64,000 nucleotides of DNA from an uncultured Lachnospiraceae bacterium (GCA_905234245.1 CAJOGN010000002.1:1-64000), one strand, 5' to 3'; counted from the first letter of the stretch, positions 31,783 through 40,615 are shown. Numbers and translations: made by a program. The notes: a model not told the origin generated them from the sequence alone.

Positions 31783-32898
31783 ATGGTTAAGACATTTTCT
31801 CAGAATGTAATGAATGTATTCGCACAGCATGACACTACCTATGATGAGTTCAAGAATCTTATGTTTGATTATGTCAACGGCGAGGAGATTGTTGGCTCTG
31901 ATGGTCATGTACTGTCTAAGAGAGAGACTAATGAAAAGATTATGACTGTCCTTTACTCCGTCCTTGGACTTGAGAAGGGATTCTCCAAGAGAGATCTTCG
32001 TAGAGCAATGCGTGATCATGGTCACGAGTTCTACGATGTTATTGAAGAGGTTATTGACCTCGCAGTAACGAAGGGTTTTGAGAACTCTGAGTTCTTCAAC
32101 CAGTTCGTTGAGTATAAGAACATTAAGAGAGGAGATCGTCAGGAGTTCTGGTCTGATAAGGATGCTCTGCTTGCAGTTACCAAGGTATCTGGTAACCATC
32201 ATGATGTATCCCTTCAGAGACTGCCGGAGGGTTCTCCGATTACTGTTCCGACTTCCGTATATATGTGCGGTGTTGGTGCTGATATTGACCGTCTTCTGAC
32301 TGGTCAGGAAGACTTCAGCAGACTTATTGATGCTGTAGCTAAGTCCTATGTACAGAAGGTACAGGGTGATATCTACGCTGAAGTTATGAAAGCTGATTCT
32401 GTTCCGACTGCTCTTAAGAGTTCTGGTGATCTTGTAAAGGCTACTTTTGATCAGCTTCTTGAGGACGTAAGTGCCGCTAACGGCAACGCCGCTGTTAAGA
32501 TTTTCGGTACTCGTGCCGCCCTTGCAAAGATTACTGCTCTTGCAAGTGTTGATTGGGCAACTGATTCTATGAAGGAAGATGTTTCTCGTTTCGGCAGACT
32601 TGGTATGTATGAGGGTGCTACCCTTGTTGAGATTCCGCAGAGATTTGCTCCCGATGTTGACTTTGGTGTTGCACAGGCTAACCTTGCAAGACTGATGGAT
32701 AACAAGAAGCTTCTCATTGTTGCGGGTGATGACAAGTTTGTTAAGTTCGTAGATGTAGGCGAGACTGAGATTTACGAAGTAACCGAGAAGGGTAAGGGTA
32801 GCGGACGTATTGATGACATCCGTGAGTATACTTGCCAGAGAGAGATGGGTATTGCTACTCAGATTGGTGCTTATCACGGTCTGTGGACTCTCTCTTAA
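31783..32898 (+). CDS. major capsid protein
   Basis: This 371-aa protein has the size, position and codon bias of an HK97-fold major capsid protein: an N-terminal helical arm, 'RQEFWSDKDALLAVTKVSGN', the spine region 'RLIDAVAKSYVQKVQGDIYA', and the C-terminal domain 'ALASVDWATDSMKEDV ... LVEIPQRFAP ... KKLLIVAGDDKFVKFVDVG'. SD AAAGGAGG. Fold assignment is by character of the sequence, not a diagnostic motif. Confidence 0.82.
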   Translation: MVKTFSQNVMNVFAQHDTTYDEFKNLMFDYVNGEEIVGSDGHVLSKRETNEKIMTVLYSVLGLEKGFSKRDLRRAMRDHGHEFYDVIEEVIDLAVTKGFENSEFFNQFVEYKNIKRGDRQEFWSDKDALLAVTKVSGNHHDVSLQRLPEGSPITVPTSVYMCGVGADIDRLLTGQEDFSRLIDAVAKSYVQKVQGDIYAEVMKADSVPTALKSSGDLVKATFDQLLEDVSAANGNAAVKIFGTRAALAKITALASVDWATDSMKEDVSRFGRLGMYEGATLVEIPQRFAPDVDFGVAQANLARLMDNKKLLIVAGDDKFVKFVDVGETEIYEVTEKGKGSGRIDDIREYTCQREMGIATQIGAYHGLWTLS

Positions 32899-32929
32899 TT
32901 AAATAAAAAGATTATAAGGAGAAATCAAA

Positions 32930-33487
32930 ATGGCTGTTAAAGGTGTTAAGAAGGTAGCAACGAAGACTACCACTCCGGCTGAGAAGCCAGTTGTTGAGAA
33001 TATCTCAGTGGCAAAAGAAGTGGTAAAGCCGAAGGAGAAGAAAGTCTTTCAGCAGAACGATGGTGTTATGACTACATCCATTACTACTGGAACTCTGATT
33101 ATGATTGGTATTAAGACAGGTATTATTTATACTTGGGCTGACTATGGCGATCAGACTGAGGTGGAATATGCCGACCTTGTTGCGGCAGTTCGTTCCAGTA
33201 AGGATCAAGTTTATAAACCGTATTTCATTATTGATGATGAAGATTTCCTAGAGAATTATCCGAATGTATCTAAGATTTATGAGAACATTCCTGATAGTCT
33301 TGAGGAAGTCTTCAGTCTTTCTAATGATAAGTTCAAGAAAGTCATTTCTACTCTTCCTGAAGGAGCAAGAGAATCTCTTAAGTCTATGGCGGCTAAGTTT
33401 ATCCAGAGTGGAGAACTTGACAGCGTAGCTAAGATTCGTGCTATGGATGAGACTTTTGGCTGTGAACTTTCGTTGCTAACTGAGTAA
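32930..33487 (+). CDS. virion-associated protein after capsid
   Basis: This 185-aa protein has a basic Lys/Pro/Ala-rich N terminus (KGVKKVATKTTTPAEKPVVE), a beta segment 'SITTGTLIMIGIKTGIIYTW' and a helical C half. Proteins like this follow the major capsid gene in related Clostridia phages and may join head and tail. SD ATAAGGAG. Function inferred from position only. Confidence 0.5.
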   Translation: MAVKGVKKVATKTTTPAEKPVVENISVAKEVVKPKEKKVFQQNDGVMTTSITTGTLIMIGIKTGIIYTWADYGDQTEVEYADLVAAVRSSKDQVYKPYFIIDDEDFLENYPNVSKIYENIPDSLEEVFSLSNDKFKKVISTLPEGARESLKSMAAKFIQSGELDSVAKIRAMDETFGCELSLLTE

Positions 33488-33507
33488 TATAAGAATGGAG
33501 GTATGGT

Positions 33508-33975
33508 ATGTCCTCCGTTGGATATGATGAAATTGTAGGGCGTATGTTTGTAAGGATGAGGGCATACGATTTCCTTAATATGGATGACGAGAGCATTACA
33601 GAAAAACTGACCCAATGGATGCACTCTGCTGTTTTTAAACCATATGTTAGAAGATTATTTGACAGCATCGTTCTTGACGATGACTTTGAGGATATTTCAT
33701 ATACCATGCACTATACCATAGATGCTGATGCTGATAGAGAGTTCGTCATTGAGGTACTCTCTATTGGTGTCTGCCGTGCGTGGTTAGAGGAAAAGATATT
33801 GGATATTACCAATATCAAACAACTCTTCTCTGACAAGAATTCTAAATGGTATTCTCAGGCGGCTCATCTTAATGAGTTACAAGCACTGTATTCTAGTCTT
33901 GATGCGGAGCAGAAAAGACTAATCAGTGATAGAAATTCAATGAGTAATAGATATATAGAGGAGTACAGACTATGA
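33508..33975 (+). CDS. head-tail connector-like protein
   Basis: This 155-aa helical protein lies in the connector position. It contains 'LSIGVCRAWLEEKILDITNI' and 'QAAHLNELQALYSSL', a pattern I recall from adaptor-like proteins in Clostridia phages. It overlaps the next gene by 4 bases (ATGA), indicating coupled synthesis of neck components. Confidence 0.55.
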   Translation: MSSVGYDEIVGRMFVRMRAYDFLNMDDESITEKLTQWMHSAVFKPYVRRLFDSIVLDDDFEDISYTMHYTIDADADREFVIEVLSIGVCRAWLEEKILDITNIKQLFSDKNSKWYSQAAHLNELQALYSSLDAEQKRLISDRNSMSNRYIEEYRL

Positions 33976-34319
33976 AAACTCTATATGGACATTTTGATGA
34001 TGAGCAACTGGAGCAATACAAGGTTTACTTACATAAACAGCTATTTTGGTTATTACTATATAAAGACCCAAATACTTGCGAGAACTTTGGTAAGAAGGGA
34101 TTGGATTTTGACCTATTCTTTAATAGGTTAATGAGCAAGTTAGATGGATTTAATGAGATACTTTTGTATCCAGATATAATGGTCAGTATAATGTCTATTC
34201 TTCAAGCGGCTTATAATGAGACACTGAAGGAAGACTTTAATTATAAAGAGTATAGGTCACTTGTCCTTGAGGCTCATTCGCTCTTAGATAAATTGAAATG
34301 GGGTGATGCCCATGCTTGA
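33972..34319 (+). CDS. head-tail connector-like protein
   Basis: This 115-aa protein overlaps both neighbours. All-helical, with 'KGLDFDLFFNRLMSKLDGF' and 'EYRSLVLEAHSLLDKL'. Likely a small neck or stopper component by position. No motif allows a firmer call. Confidence 0.5.
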   Translation: MKTLYGHFDDEQLEQYKVYLHKQLFWLLLYKDPNTCENFGKKGLDFDLFFNRLMSKLDGFNEILLYPDIMVSIMSILQAAYNETLKEDFNYKEYRSLVLEAHSLLDKLKWGDAHA

Positions 34320-34830
34320 TCTAGTTAAGAATTATAAAGAAAGTTTGAAGTCTGACGGAACTGTAATTGGTGATATCAGACGGAATACTGCGAATGAACT
34401 GATAAATTATACTTTTACAGAAGACCCTGACTATAAAATGGTTAGGATTCTTAAACAAGATGGTTGGCATTTAGAAGATGCTAAGTATCAATACCATGTT
34501 ACACAGTCTATTTCTTCAAATGCGGTTGACTGGTATTTGCAGTTTAGACCGGGGGTACACTATCCTATTGGTACTTATGTATTGATTCCTGATGACGATG
34601 AGACTATGCCTAGAACATTTGATGAGGAAAAGCATTTCTTTGAAATGTCTAGAAAGCAAGCTATTTCTGATGGTAGACATAGCAGATTATGGTTCATCGT
34701 AGACAGGAATTATGCCACCCATTTTGTTAGATATAATATTGTACGTTGTAATTGGAATTTTAAATGGATTCATGATGGCGTTGTTAGACATGCGTATGGG
34801 GCAATTAGGAACGCCAATTCTTATACAAGC
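34312..34830 (+). CDS. neck/tail-terminator region protein, exon 1
   Basis: First 173 codons of a protein of about 402 aa in two exons (34312-34830 and 36256-36945). Start ATG 34312 is six bases after GGGGTG. It ends 'YGAIRNANSYTS'. Unspliced, the frame would run on for 39 nonsense codons. The protein resembles large conserved virion proteins between connectors and tail tube in Clostridia phages; role inferred from place. The exact 5' splice site is less certain than in the other introns. Confidence 0.6.
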
Positions 34831-36255
34831 GAAATTTTGCTCTTTACAATGGCGAAAGCCGTGTATTGCATTCTCTCTAATATGCTTGAACACCCTGAGA
34901 GCCAAATAAACCACAGCGTAGAGATGAAATATGCTCAAGTGCGAAGGTAGAAAATATATTTGGATTGGGCAATGAGCAGAGAAGATTCGAATAGAGTCAC
35001 TCTCAACGACTATGACTGAAACGTCAGTAAGGGCAAGTGCCTTGAAACGAGAGAGTCCTTCCTCGCAATGAGATGGACTGAGATATAGTCTGTACTTTAG
35101 TGAAAGCTAAAGAAAATTATTTTAGGAAAACTTAACAACGAAAATAATGAAGCCAGACAGCGGATAGCTACCGTTTCTTTTGTACCCTAATACAAAAGAT
35201 TATGGCTTCTTTATTATACACAATTTTAGGGGATGGTGTATATGAAGTATAGTGAATTAGTTGCAAGTCAAAATGAAATAATCAATGAATATAATAATAT
35301 TAGTGTTGATGATTTATTAGCCAAATATGATTGTAATATTGCTACGTTATATAAAATAGTTGAGCCTTGTTTAAGATACAAAATAAATGATGTGTCAAAT
35401 GATGACTTTGATACCATTATTTGTGTTTCAAGAAAATACAAGAACACTATTGAAACCGCAATACGAACAGGATTTACACATCAAATAGTTTCAGATATTT
35501 ATCTGAACTATCGTGAAAAGAATTATGCTTCTATGAAGAAATACGCAATAGATGAATCATATTTTGATGTAATAGACACACAAGATAAAGCATATATATT
35601 AGGATTGTTATATTCCGATGGTAATGTGTGTCTTAAAAAATCGTGCTTTAATTTATCTCTTCAAGAGTCCGATAGAGATATTTTAAATGAAATTAACAAA
35701 TGTTTCAAAACAAATAAACCTTTATTGTTTACAGACCAAAGCAATCGGAAAAGCGAAAAGAATTATCAATACTGTAACATGCTGACACTACAAATTAACA
35801 ACATGCATATGATTAGGAAACTAATAGGATATGGTGTGTTAGAAAATAAAAGTCTCCTTCTTGAATTTCCATATTGGATGAAAGAAGAACTCTATCCTCA
35901 CTTCATCAGAGGCTATTTTGATGGTGATGGTAGCTTTTGTTCTAGAATTGCCGGAGGATATGGAAGAAGAGATTTAATAACTTTTACATCCACAGAAGTG
36001 TTTTGCAAAGCATTAAGGACAGTTTTAAAATACATTGTTGGTATACCCGGTGGTAATATATATGATGCTTCTTGCCATAATGGAATTACAAAAGTATTGT
36101 CTATATCAGGTTACTATCAAACAAAAGTATTATTAGACTGGATATATAGTGATGCTAATCTGTATTTAAAGCGTAAGCATGATTTATATTTAGAAAAATT
36201 TTATTCCTAAAATAAATCTTATTAGAAATAACGAATCTAATAAGTAACACAATAG
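34831..36255 (+). ncRNA. group I intron with LAGLIDADG gene in neck protein gene
   Basis: The core lies at about 34960-35110, with 'GACTGAGATATAGTC' as P7 region. The 3' end 'GTAACACAATAG' matches the 'taaca-n6-G' ends of the other introns. The 5' site is placed after AGC because AGC-gaaatttt-GCT mirrors the P1 of the first polymerase intron and because the joined protein reads NSYTS-GRWDDEMSSALND. This needs a C-G pair at the cleavage site in place of the usual U-G. A LAGLIDADG gene fills the distal part. Confidence 0.7.
35233..36210 (+). CDS. intron-encoded LAGLIDADG homing endonuclease
   Basis: This 325-aa protein has two LAGLIDADG helices, 'AYILGLLYSDGNV' (about residue 120) and 'HFIRGYFDGDGSF' (about residue 226). 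It resembles the free-standing enzyme at 19912 in both motifs and in the helical N-terminal region, so the two are related. ATG 35245 (MKYSELV) is also possible (GGGG, short gap to GTG). It would cut the intron-less allele. Confidence 0.85.
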   Translation: MVYMKYSELVASQNEIINEYNNISVDDLLAKYDCNIATLYKIVEPCLRYKINDVSNDDFDTIICVSRKYKNTIETAIRTGFTHQIVSDIYLNYREKNYASMKKYAIDESYFDVIDTQDKAYILGLLYSDGNVCLKKSCFNLSLQESDRDILNEINKCFKTNKPLLFTDQSNRKSEKNYQYCNMLTLQINNMHMIRKLIGYGVLENKSLLLEFPYWMKEELYPHFIRGYFDGDGSFCSRIAGGYGRRDLITFTSTEVFCKALRTVLKYIVGIPGGNIYDASCHNGITKVLSISGYYQTKVLLDWIYSDANLYLKRKHDLYLEKFYS

Positions 36256-36945
36256 GGACGGTGGGATGACGAAATGTCAAGCGCATTAAATGATTTGACT
36301 GGTATGTGGATTCCTGATTTACATTATGTCTACGGTGACAATCTAAAAGCCCTTGGATTGGATGATAACCGTACTCTTGATTATGAAACACGGTTAATGA
36401 TTACCAATAACTACTTAGCACCGAGAGTATTCGAGGTAACTAAGATTATTGATGTCAGTAACTCCGGCGTAATCAAGTATAGTATCAAACAAGATGAGGT
36501 AGATGAGACCAGAGATAATATAGAACTTGGAATCTGTGATTACTATACCAAGACAGGCGAACTTCAAGTTAAACCACCAGAAGAGAATACGAATCCAGAA
36601 ACATATATTGGTTCTATTAAAGAAATGATGCTAGTGGACGATGAACTGACTGAGAATCCCGATGGAACTGGCAAACTCAAGATTGGTGTTGCTAGTTACT
36701 TCAAGGGTGAGTTCTCGTCTGAATTTGTTGATCCTGAATGGCATATTGAATTAGTAGGCGATAATTATACCGATGAAGAACGTAAATATTATTCTAGACT
36801 GATTAAGATAAATGAATTTGATCATAGTATTATATCAGTTAAACCGGGTAAGGCTTCAAGTCTTAAAGGTAAACAATTTAAACTTGTGGTTAGTGATATC
36901 AACGGAAACTATTATGCCACATATGATTTAGAAGTGGAGGCATAA
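36256..36945 (+). CDS. neck/tail-terminator region protein, exon 2
   Basis: The C-terminal 229 codons begin GRWDDEMSSALNDLTGMWIP. An in-frame TAG lies just before the exon, and the ATG at 36274 has no ribosome binding site, so it is not an independent gene. The C-terminal part (about 80 residues, 'IISVKPGKASSLKGKQFKLV') looks like a small Ig-like domain. Ends 3 bases before the next ATG region. Confidence 0.6.
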   Translation, partial: GRWDDEMSSALNDLTGMWIPDLHYVYGDNLKALGLDDNRTLDYETRLMITNNYLAPRVFEVTKIIDVSNSGVIKYSIKQDEVDETRDNIELGICDYYTKTGELQVKPPEENTNPETYIGSIKEMMLVDDELTENPDGTGKLKIGVASYFKGEFSSEFVDPEWHIELVGDNYTDEERKYYSRLIKINEFDHSIISVKPGKASSLKGKQFKLVVSDINGNYYATYDLEVEA

Positions 36946-36946
36946 T

Positions 36947-37555
36947 ATGAAGAGAGATTTAGCTAACATTACACGAGATTTAGAGAATACAAAGAACAAT
37001 GATATCATTCGTAAGAAAGCTATTGTTCAAAAGATATTTGAGGAAGACCCGGATTTATGGGAATTATTAGGTACTAAACCTAAGATGCCCAAGAATAAAT
37101 TTGCCGATCCAGATAATCCTACTGAAGAGGAATTACAAAAGCGGAAAGAAATTGAAGAATACAATGAGAGAATAACACATAAACAGATACTGCCATATCT
37201 GAAGCTTATTGGTATTCAGAAGGAAGTATTAAACTTCATTGCATTCGACTTAGAGGACAGAGGTGTTTCATTTAATCCTGCGCTCAAAGAGCAACAACTC
37301 ACAGTAATGTGTCTTGTACATGAGAATGATGTGGATACTGAATATGGAATTTGTAGACAAGATTTACTTGCCTATGTTGTAAAAGACCTTCTGTCATGGA
37401 CAAATAGTTTGGGCAAACAATTGCAATGTACTAAAGATTATCAAGATATTATTGATTTTAAGTATTATGCAAGAATATTGCACTTTACTATTACCGAGCC
37501 AAATACACAAGGATACATGGGAAGGAATAATTCATATGACAGATTTAAAGTATGA
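36947..37555 (+). CDS. tail-completion/structural protein
   Basis: This 202-aa helical protein starts two bases after the previous stop codon, after GGAGG. It has a charged N-terminal coiled region and 'IQKEVLNFIAFDLEDRG', 'VDTEYGICRQDLLAYVVKDL'. Proteins of this kind precede the tail tube in Clostridia phages as I recall. Overlaps the next gene by 20 bases. Function inferred. Confidence 0.5.
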   Translation: MKRDLANITRDLENTKNNDIIRKKAIVQKIFEEDPDLWELLGTKPKMPKNKFADPDNPTEEELQKRKEIEEYNERITHKQILPYLKLIGIQKEVLNFIAFDLEDRGVSFNPALKEQQLTVMCLVHENDVDTEYGICRQDLLAYVVKDLLSWTNSLGKQLQCTKDYQDIIDFKYYARILHFTITEPNTQGYMGRNNSYDRFKV

Positions 37556-38303
37556 GTTTGACCCTCTCCAGATGTACTTTGGTGAACCTTATGTTATTCC
37601 AAGTGAAGTTGCGAATGATATAACGATTTACGAGCCTACTATAGGCGATATCCTGACATTTGGTGAAAGAAAGTTCTATTCCGCTTTAAATGTTTTTGTA
37701 ACGAATCCTACTTCAAACAGAGTTATGCTCTGGGATAATGGATTGGATTGGAATAAATTATCTGATTATGATTTATTCTTATTATTATACAAATCACTAA
37801 AAGACGGTGTTGCAAGACTCTTATTTGGTGACATTGATTTTACCAAATTTGAGTTATGTAAGACCGTATCTGAAGATAAAGAATCTTTCATTCTATATAA
37901 TCAAGAACAGAATTATGTAATTGATGAGAAAGTCTATAATACCATGTCTGCTTATCTAAGAACTATGTTCAACATATTTCCTAAAGTAGAAAAAGCGAAG
38001 GGTAAAACAACTAAAGAATGGATTATCATGGAAGAACGTGAAAAGTTAAACAAGGATAAGGACAAAGATTATAAATCTAATCTTCTGCCCCTTATTTCTG
38101 CTTGTGTTAATCATCCGGGATTCAAGTATAAGACAAGCGAGTTAAAGGAAGTTCATATAATGGAATTTATGGACTCAGTTCAAAGACTCCAAGTATATGA
38201 ATCTACTACCGCTCTTCTGCAAGGTAGATTTAGTGGAATGATAGATACTTCAAAGATAGACGATAAAGAATTCAACTTTATGCGTGACATATATACAAAA
38301 TAA
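37536..38303 (+). CDS. virion-associated protein upstream of tail tube
   Basis: Start ATG 37536 (MTDLKYEFDPLQMYFGEPY) follows AAGGAA. The 255-aa protein has 'ITIYEPTIGDILTFGERKFY', a segment common in phage proteins at this position. C half is helical ('HIMEFMDSVQRLQVYESTTA'). Unknown precise role; probably tail assembly. Confidence 0.55.
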   Translation: MTDLKYEFDPLQMYFGEPYVIPSEVANDITIYEPTIGDILTFGERKFYSALNVFVTNPTSNRVMLWDNGLDWNKLSDYDLFLLLYKSLKDGVARLLFGDIDFTKFELCKTVSEDKESFILYNQEQNYVIDEKVYNTMSAYLRTMFNIFPKVEKAKGKTTKEWIIMEEREKLNKDKDKDYKSNLLPLISACVNHPGFKYKTSELKEVHIMEFMDSVQRLQVYESTTALLQGRFSGMIDTSKIDDKEFNFMRDIYTK

Positions 38304-38323
38304 ATTGAAAGGAGAATAAAGCT

Positions 38324-38916
38324 ATGGCTTTTAAATTAGATGATCTGATTATCGACAGAATCCAGTACGGCGTAGCCGAGGATTTCAGCGGTAATCTTCT
38401 TTATACCCTGACTCAGCTTAATAATGCCACAATCAATATCACTGCTACTTCTCGTGATATTAATGATGCTCGTGGTACTCTGGTTAAGAGATTTTGGGAT
38501 GGTAAGACTGGTGAATTCACCGCTACCAACGCTATGCTTAATCTGAACGTACTTGGCGAGGCTTCTGGTGAGGGTAAGAAACTTGCTACTGAGGAGTCCC
38601 CGATTACCATGCCGAAGATTATCACTGTTCAGGCGGGTACTACTGCTACTCTGAAGGATTTCCAGACTGGTACTGTTAAGGTTTATGGTCTTGGTACTAA
38701 CGGTACTATGCTTGATGAGTACACTGCTTCCTCTGGCAATGCAGATGAGACTCACTACGGTCTGACTTCCGCAGGAGTTCTTACACCGCCGACCGACTCT
38801 AAGGTTTCTCAGTACATTGTTAAGTACAACAGAAGCGTTAAGTCTGGCGTTATGATTGCTAACAATGCAGATAAGTTCCCCAGAACTGTTAAGCTGACCC
38901 TTAAGGCTCTTGCCGT
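38324..38916 (+). CDS. tail tube protein, exon 1
   Basis: First 197 codons of a 262-aa protein in two exons (38324-38916, 39241-39436; 789 bases). Beta-rich with Ig/tube-like character and strongly biased codons, as in the capsid gene. Splits in phase 2 at '...LKALA-V'. Unspliced it would end with six wrong residues and a stop. Assigned as the tail tube/major tail protein from position (between neck and tape measure) and expression-type codon usage. Confidence 0.7.
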
Positions 38917-39240
38917 TAACAAATCAGCGGCATAACAATGCGAATTGTTATGAGAAAACCATGTGAATTCATGGAAAATCTGAATAAAATAATTGCAGAG
39001 ATTTATTCAGACAACCATGAGCCAAGCCTATTTTATAGGAAGGTGCAACGACTATCGAAAAGACATATTAGAAGAAATATCTAATACTGGAACTGAGTAG
39101 AGTACACTCAAGCGAGTGGAAGTGCATGGGTTCTTCAAAACGGTAACAGAATTGAAGAACGTGATATAGTCTAATCTCTATAGTAATATAGAGCGTTTTA
39201 TAACGATTATCATAATAGCGAATGATAATAAATATATATG
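38917..39240 (+). ncRNA. group I intron in tail tube gene
   Basis: A 324-base ORF-less intron. The exon end TGCCGT pairs with GCGGCA ten bases into the intron (six pairs, U-G at the site). 'GTGATATAGTCTAATC' is the P7 segment. It ends at G39240; the joined codon GT-A gives Val, and the product reads LKALAV-DPCSADTLQAIYIV. The string AATAAAATAATTGC also occurs here. Confidence 0.85.
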
Positions 39241-39436
39241 AGATCCTTGCTCTGCGGACACCCTTCAGGCTATCTACATCGTACTGCCGTCATTCCAAGT
39301 ATCCCCGGAGGTTGAAATCAACATCGGTTCTGATACTCAGGAACTGAACTACAATGGTGCGCTTCAGGTAGACTACTGCTCTACCAACAAGGCTCTGTAC
39401 TACATCTATGTAGCAGAGGATGACGCTGAAGAGTAA
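39241..39436 (+). CDS. tail tube protein, exon 2
   Basis: The last 65 codons of the tail tube gene, beginning DPCSADTLQAIYIVLPSFQV and ending AEDDAEE. The frame is preceded by a TGA and has no start codon with ribosome binding site, so it is only read after splicing. Conserved 'DPC...D.L' and 'CSTNKALY' elements fit related virion proteins I recall. Followed by a tRNA-minihelix-shaped terminator. Confidence 0.7.
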
Positions 39437-39456
39437 TTAAATACTCTATCTATAAA

Positions 39457-39493
39457 GGATAGGCGGGGTTCGATTCCCCGTCTATCTATTTTT
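39457..39493 (+). terminator. terminator shaped like a tRNA acceptor/T-arm minihelix
   Basis: Twelve stacked pairs (39457-39468 with 39476-39487) close the loop TTCGATT, a canonical T-loop. The pairs split naturally into seven acceptor-like and five T-stem-like pairs, followed by one A and TTTTTT. It works as a strong intrinsic terminator after the tail tube gene; the shape suggests a tRNA gene that lost its D and anticodon arms. Confidence 0.7.
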
Positions 39494-39522
39494 TAATTTT
39501 ACAAGGAAAGGAATGAACACCA

Positions 39523-39864
39523 ATGCTAGTGAAGAATAATAGAAAATGTATTAACTGCGGCAAGGTGTACACATATTGCGAAGGTTGTGCTGAGTTTGCA
39601 CATATGCCCAATTGGATGGCGGGTTTTCATGACGAGAACTGTAAAAACATCTTTATGACTTGTGCTGACTTCAATGGCGGCATTATGGATAAGAATACCG
39701 CTAAGACAATCCTGTCAACTTGTGACTTGTCTAATAAGGCAAACTTCCACTCCTCTGTCCAGAAGAATCTGGAGATCATCTTTGGTGTTGACGAAGAGGT
39801 TAAGGAAGAGCCTGTTGAAGAGAAGGAACCAAAGAAGGTTCAACGTATTTCAAGGAAGAAGTGA
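39523..39864 (+). CDS. small zinc-finger phage protein
   Basis: This 113-aa protein has an N-terminal zinc cluster (KCINCGKVYTYCEGCAEF, then HDENC), a helical middle and a Lys/Glu-rich tail (EEVKEEPVEEKEPKKVQ). I recall similar proteins just upstream of tail assembly genes. A strong terminator follows. Function unknown. Confidence 0.6.
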   Translation: MLVKNNRKCINCGKVYTYCEGCAEFAHMPNWMAGFHDENCKNIFMTCADFNGGIMDKNTAKTILSTCDLSNKANFHSSVQKNLEIIFGVDEEVKEEPVEEKEPKKVQRISRKK

Positions 39865-39892
39865 TTCTTCCATGCACAGTGATTTTTGATTA

Positions 39893-39932
39893 GGGGAATA
39901 TAGCCTTGTTACTGTGCTATGTTCCCCTTTTT
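39893..39932 (+). terminator. strong rho-independent terminator
   Basis: GGGGAATATAGC (39893-39904) pairs with GCTATGTTCCCC (39916-39927), 12 pairs with one G-T, followed by TTTTT and a second T-run. It separates the tail tube unit from the tape measure unit. Confidence 0.88.
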
Positions 39933-39954
39933 CTGTTTTTAGGAGTAAAAAAGG

Positions 39955-40176
39955 ATGAAAAATGAATCTAATCTTCGCCCTAGACCATATTATGTAAACG
40001 AAGTGGTCAGAATAGTAAACCCTAAACAGATGAGATTCTATGTTTCCAAGGGGATATACCCAATAGATATGTATGTCAGTGAAGACGATTGGGATAATCA
40101 AATAGTTGTTTATATCTTCCTAAGAGAGGAGACACAGGATTTATATCAGAAATGGATTAATCATGATTTAGGGTGA
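39955..40176 (+). CDS. small hypothetical protein
   Basis: This 73-aa protein contains 'VVRIVNPKQMRFYVSKGIYP' and 'DMYVSEDDWDNQIVVYIF', a DUF5659-like arrangement ('NP.Q...Yi..Gv.Pvdi.......r.vf.F'). SD AAAAAAGGA. Such proteins often sit beside tail chaperone genes. Function unknown. Confidence 0.6.
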   Translation: MKNESNLRPRPYYVNEVVRIVNPKQMRFYVSKGIYPIDMYVSEDDWDNQIVVYIFLREETQDLYQKWINHDLG

Positions 40177-40180
40177 TGAC

Positions 40181-40615
40181 ATGAGTAGAAGTAAATATAA
40201 TGTAGATTCCAACACTGCCAACAGAACTTGTGACGGTGTTATTTTTGACTCTAGACAAGAGATGCTGTACTACCGTGACGTTCTTAAACCACTTGTAGAT
40301 TCCGGCGATGTAACCGAATACGAACTTCAGAAGAAATATGTATTACAGCCGGGGTTTGTACATGATGGCAAGAAGATACTTCCAATTACTTACATTGCTG
40401 ATTTTTGGATGAGGTTTAAAGACGGTCATGAAAAGGTAGTTGAGGTTAAGGGGTTTGCCGATCAAAAAGCACCAATTAAGAGAAAGATGTTTTATTACGT
40501 TTATCCTGACATTGAACTTGTATGGATGAAGTATGTAGTAAAGTTTGGCGGTTGGATTACCGATGAAGAATATAAGGTAATGAAACGCAAGGAGAAAAAG
40601 GAGAAAGCCGTATGA
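40181..40615 (+). CDS. DUF1064-like nuclease-fold protein
   Basis: This 144-aa protein fits DUF1064: 'FDSRQEMLYYRDVLKPLVDS', 'YELQKKYVLQPGF', 'ITYIADFWMRFKDGHEKVVE' and 'VKGF...KRKMFYYVYP'. The Asp of 'YIADF' and the 'E(V)VKG' residues resemble a PD-(D/E)xK core, so it may be a small endonuclease. Overlaps the next gene (ATGA). Unusual to find within a tail block. Confidence 0.75.
   Translation: MSRSKYNVDSNTANRTCDGVIFDSRQEMLYYRDVLKPLVDSGDVTEYELQKKYVLQPGFVHDGKKILPITYIADFWMRFKDGHEKVVEVKGFADQKAPIKRKMFYYVYPDIELVWMKYVVKFGGWITDEEYKVMKRKEKKEKAV

Noticed and set aside
31780-32877. A 365-aa open frame on the - strand covering the major capsid gene
   Set aside because: It is a shadow of the strongly codon-biased capsid gene; it has no ribosome binding site and low-complexity Ser/Leu/Ile composition, and all other genes are on the + strand.
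34960-35110. A small stand-alone RNA gene before the LAGLIDADG ORF
   Set aside because: The sequence is the ribozyme core of the neck-gene intron (P7 GACTGAGATATAGTC), not an independent RNA.
38936-39240. Programmed frameshift linking the two tail tube ORFs
   Set aside because: They are 300 bases apart with structured RNA between them; the intron model explains this fully.
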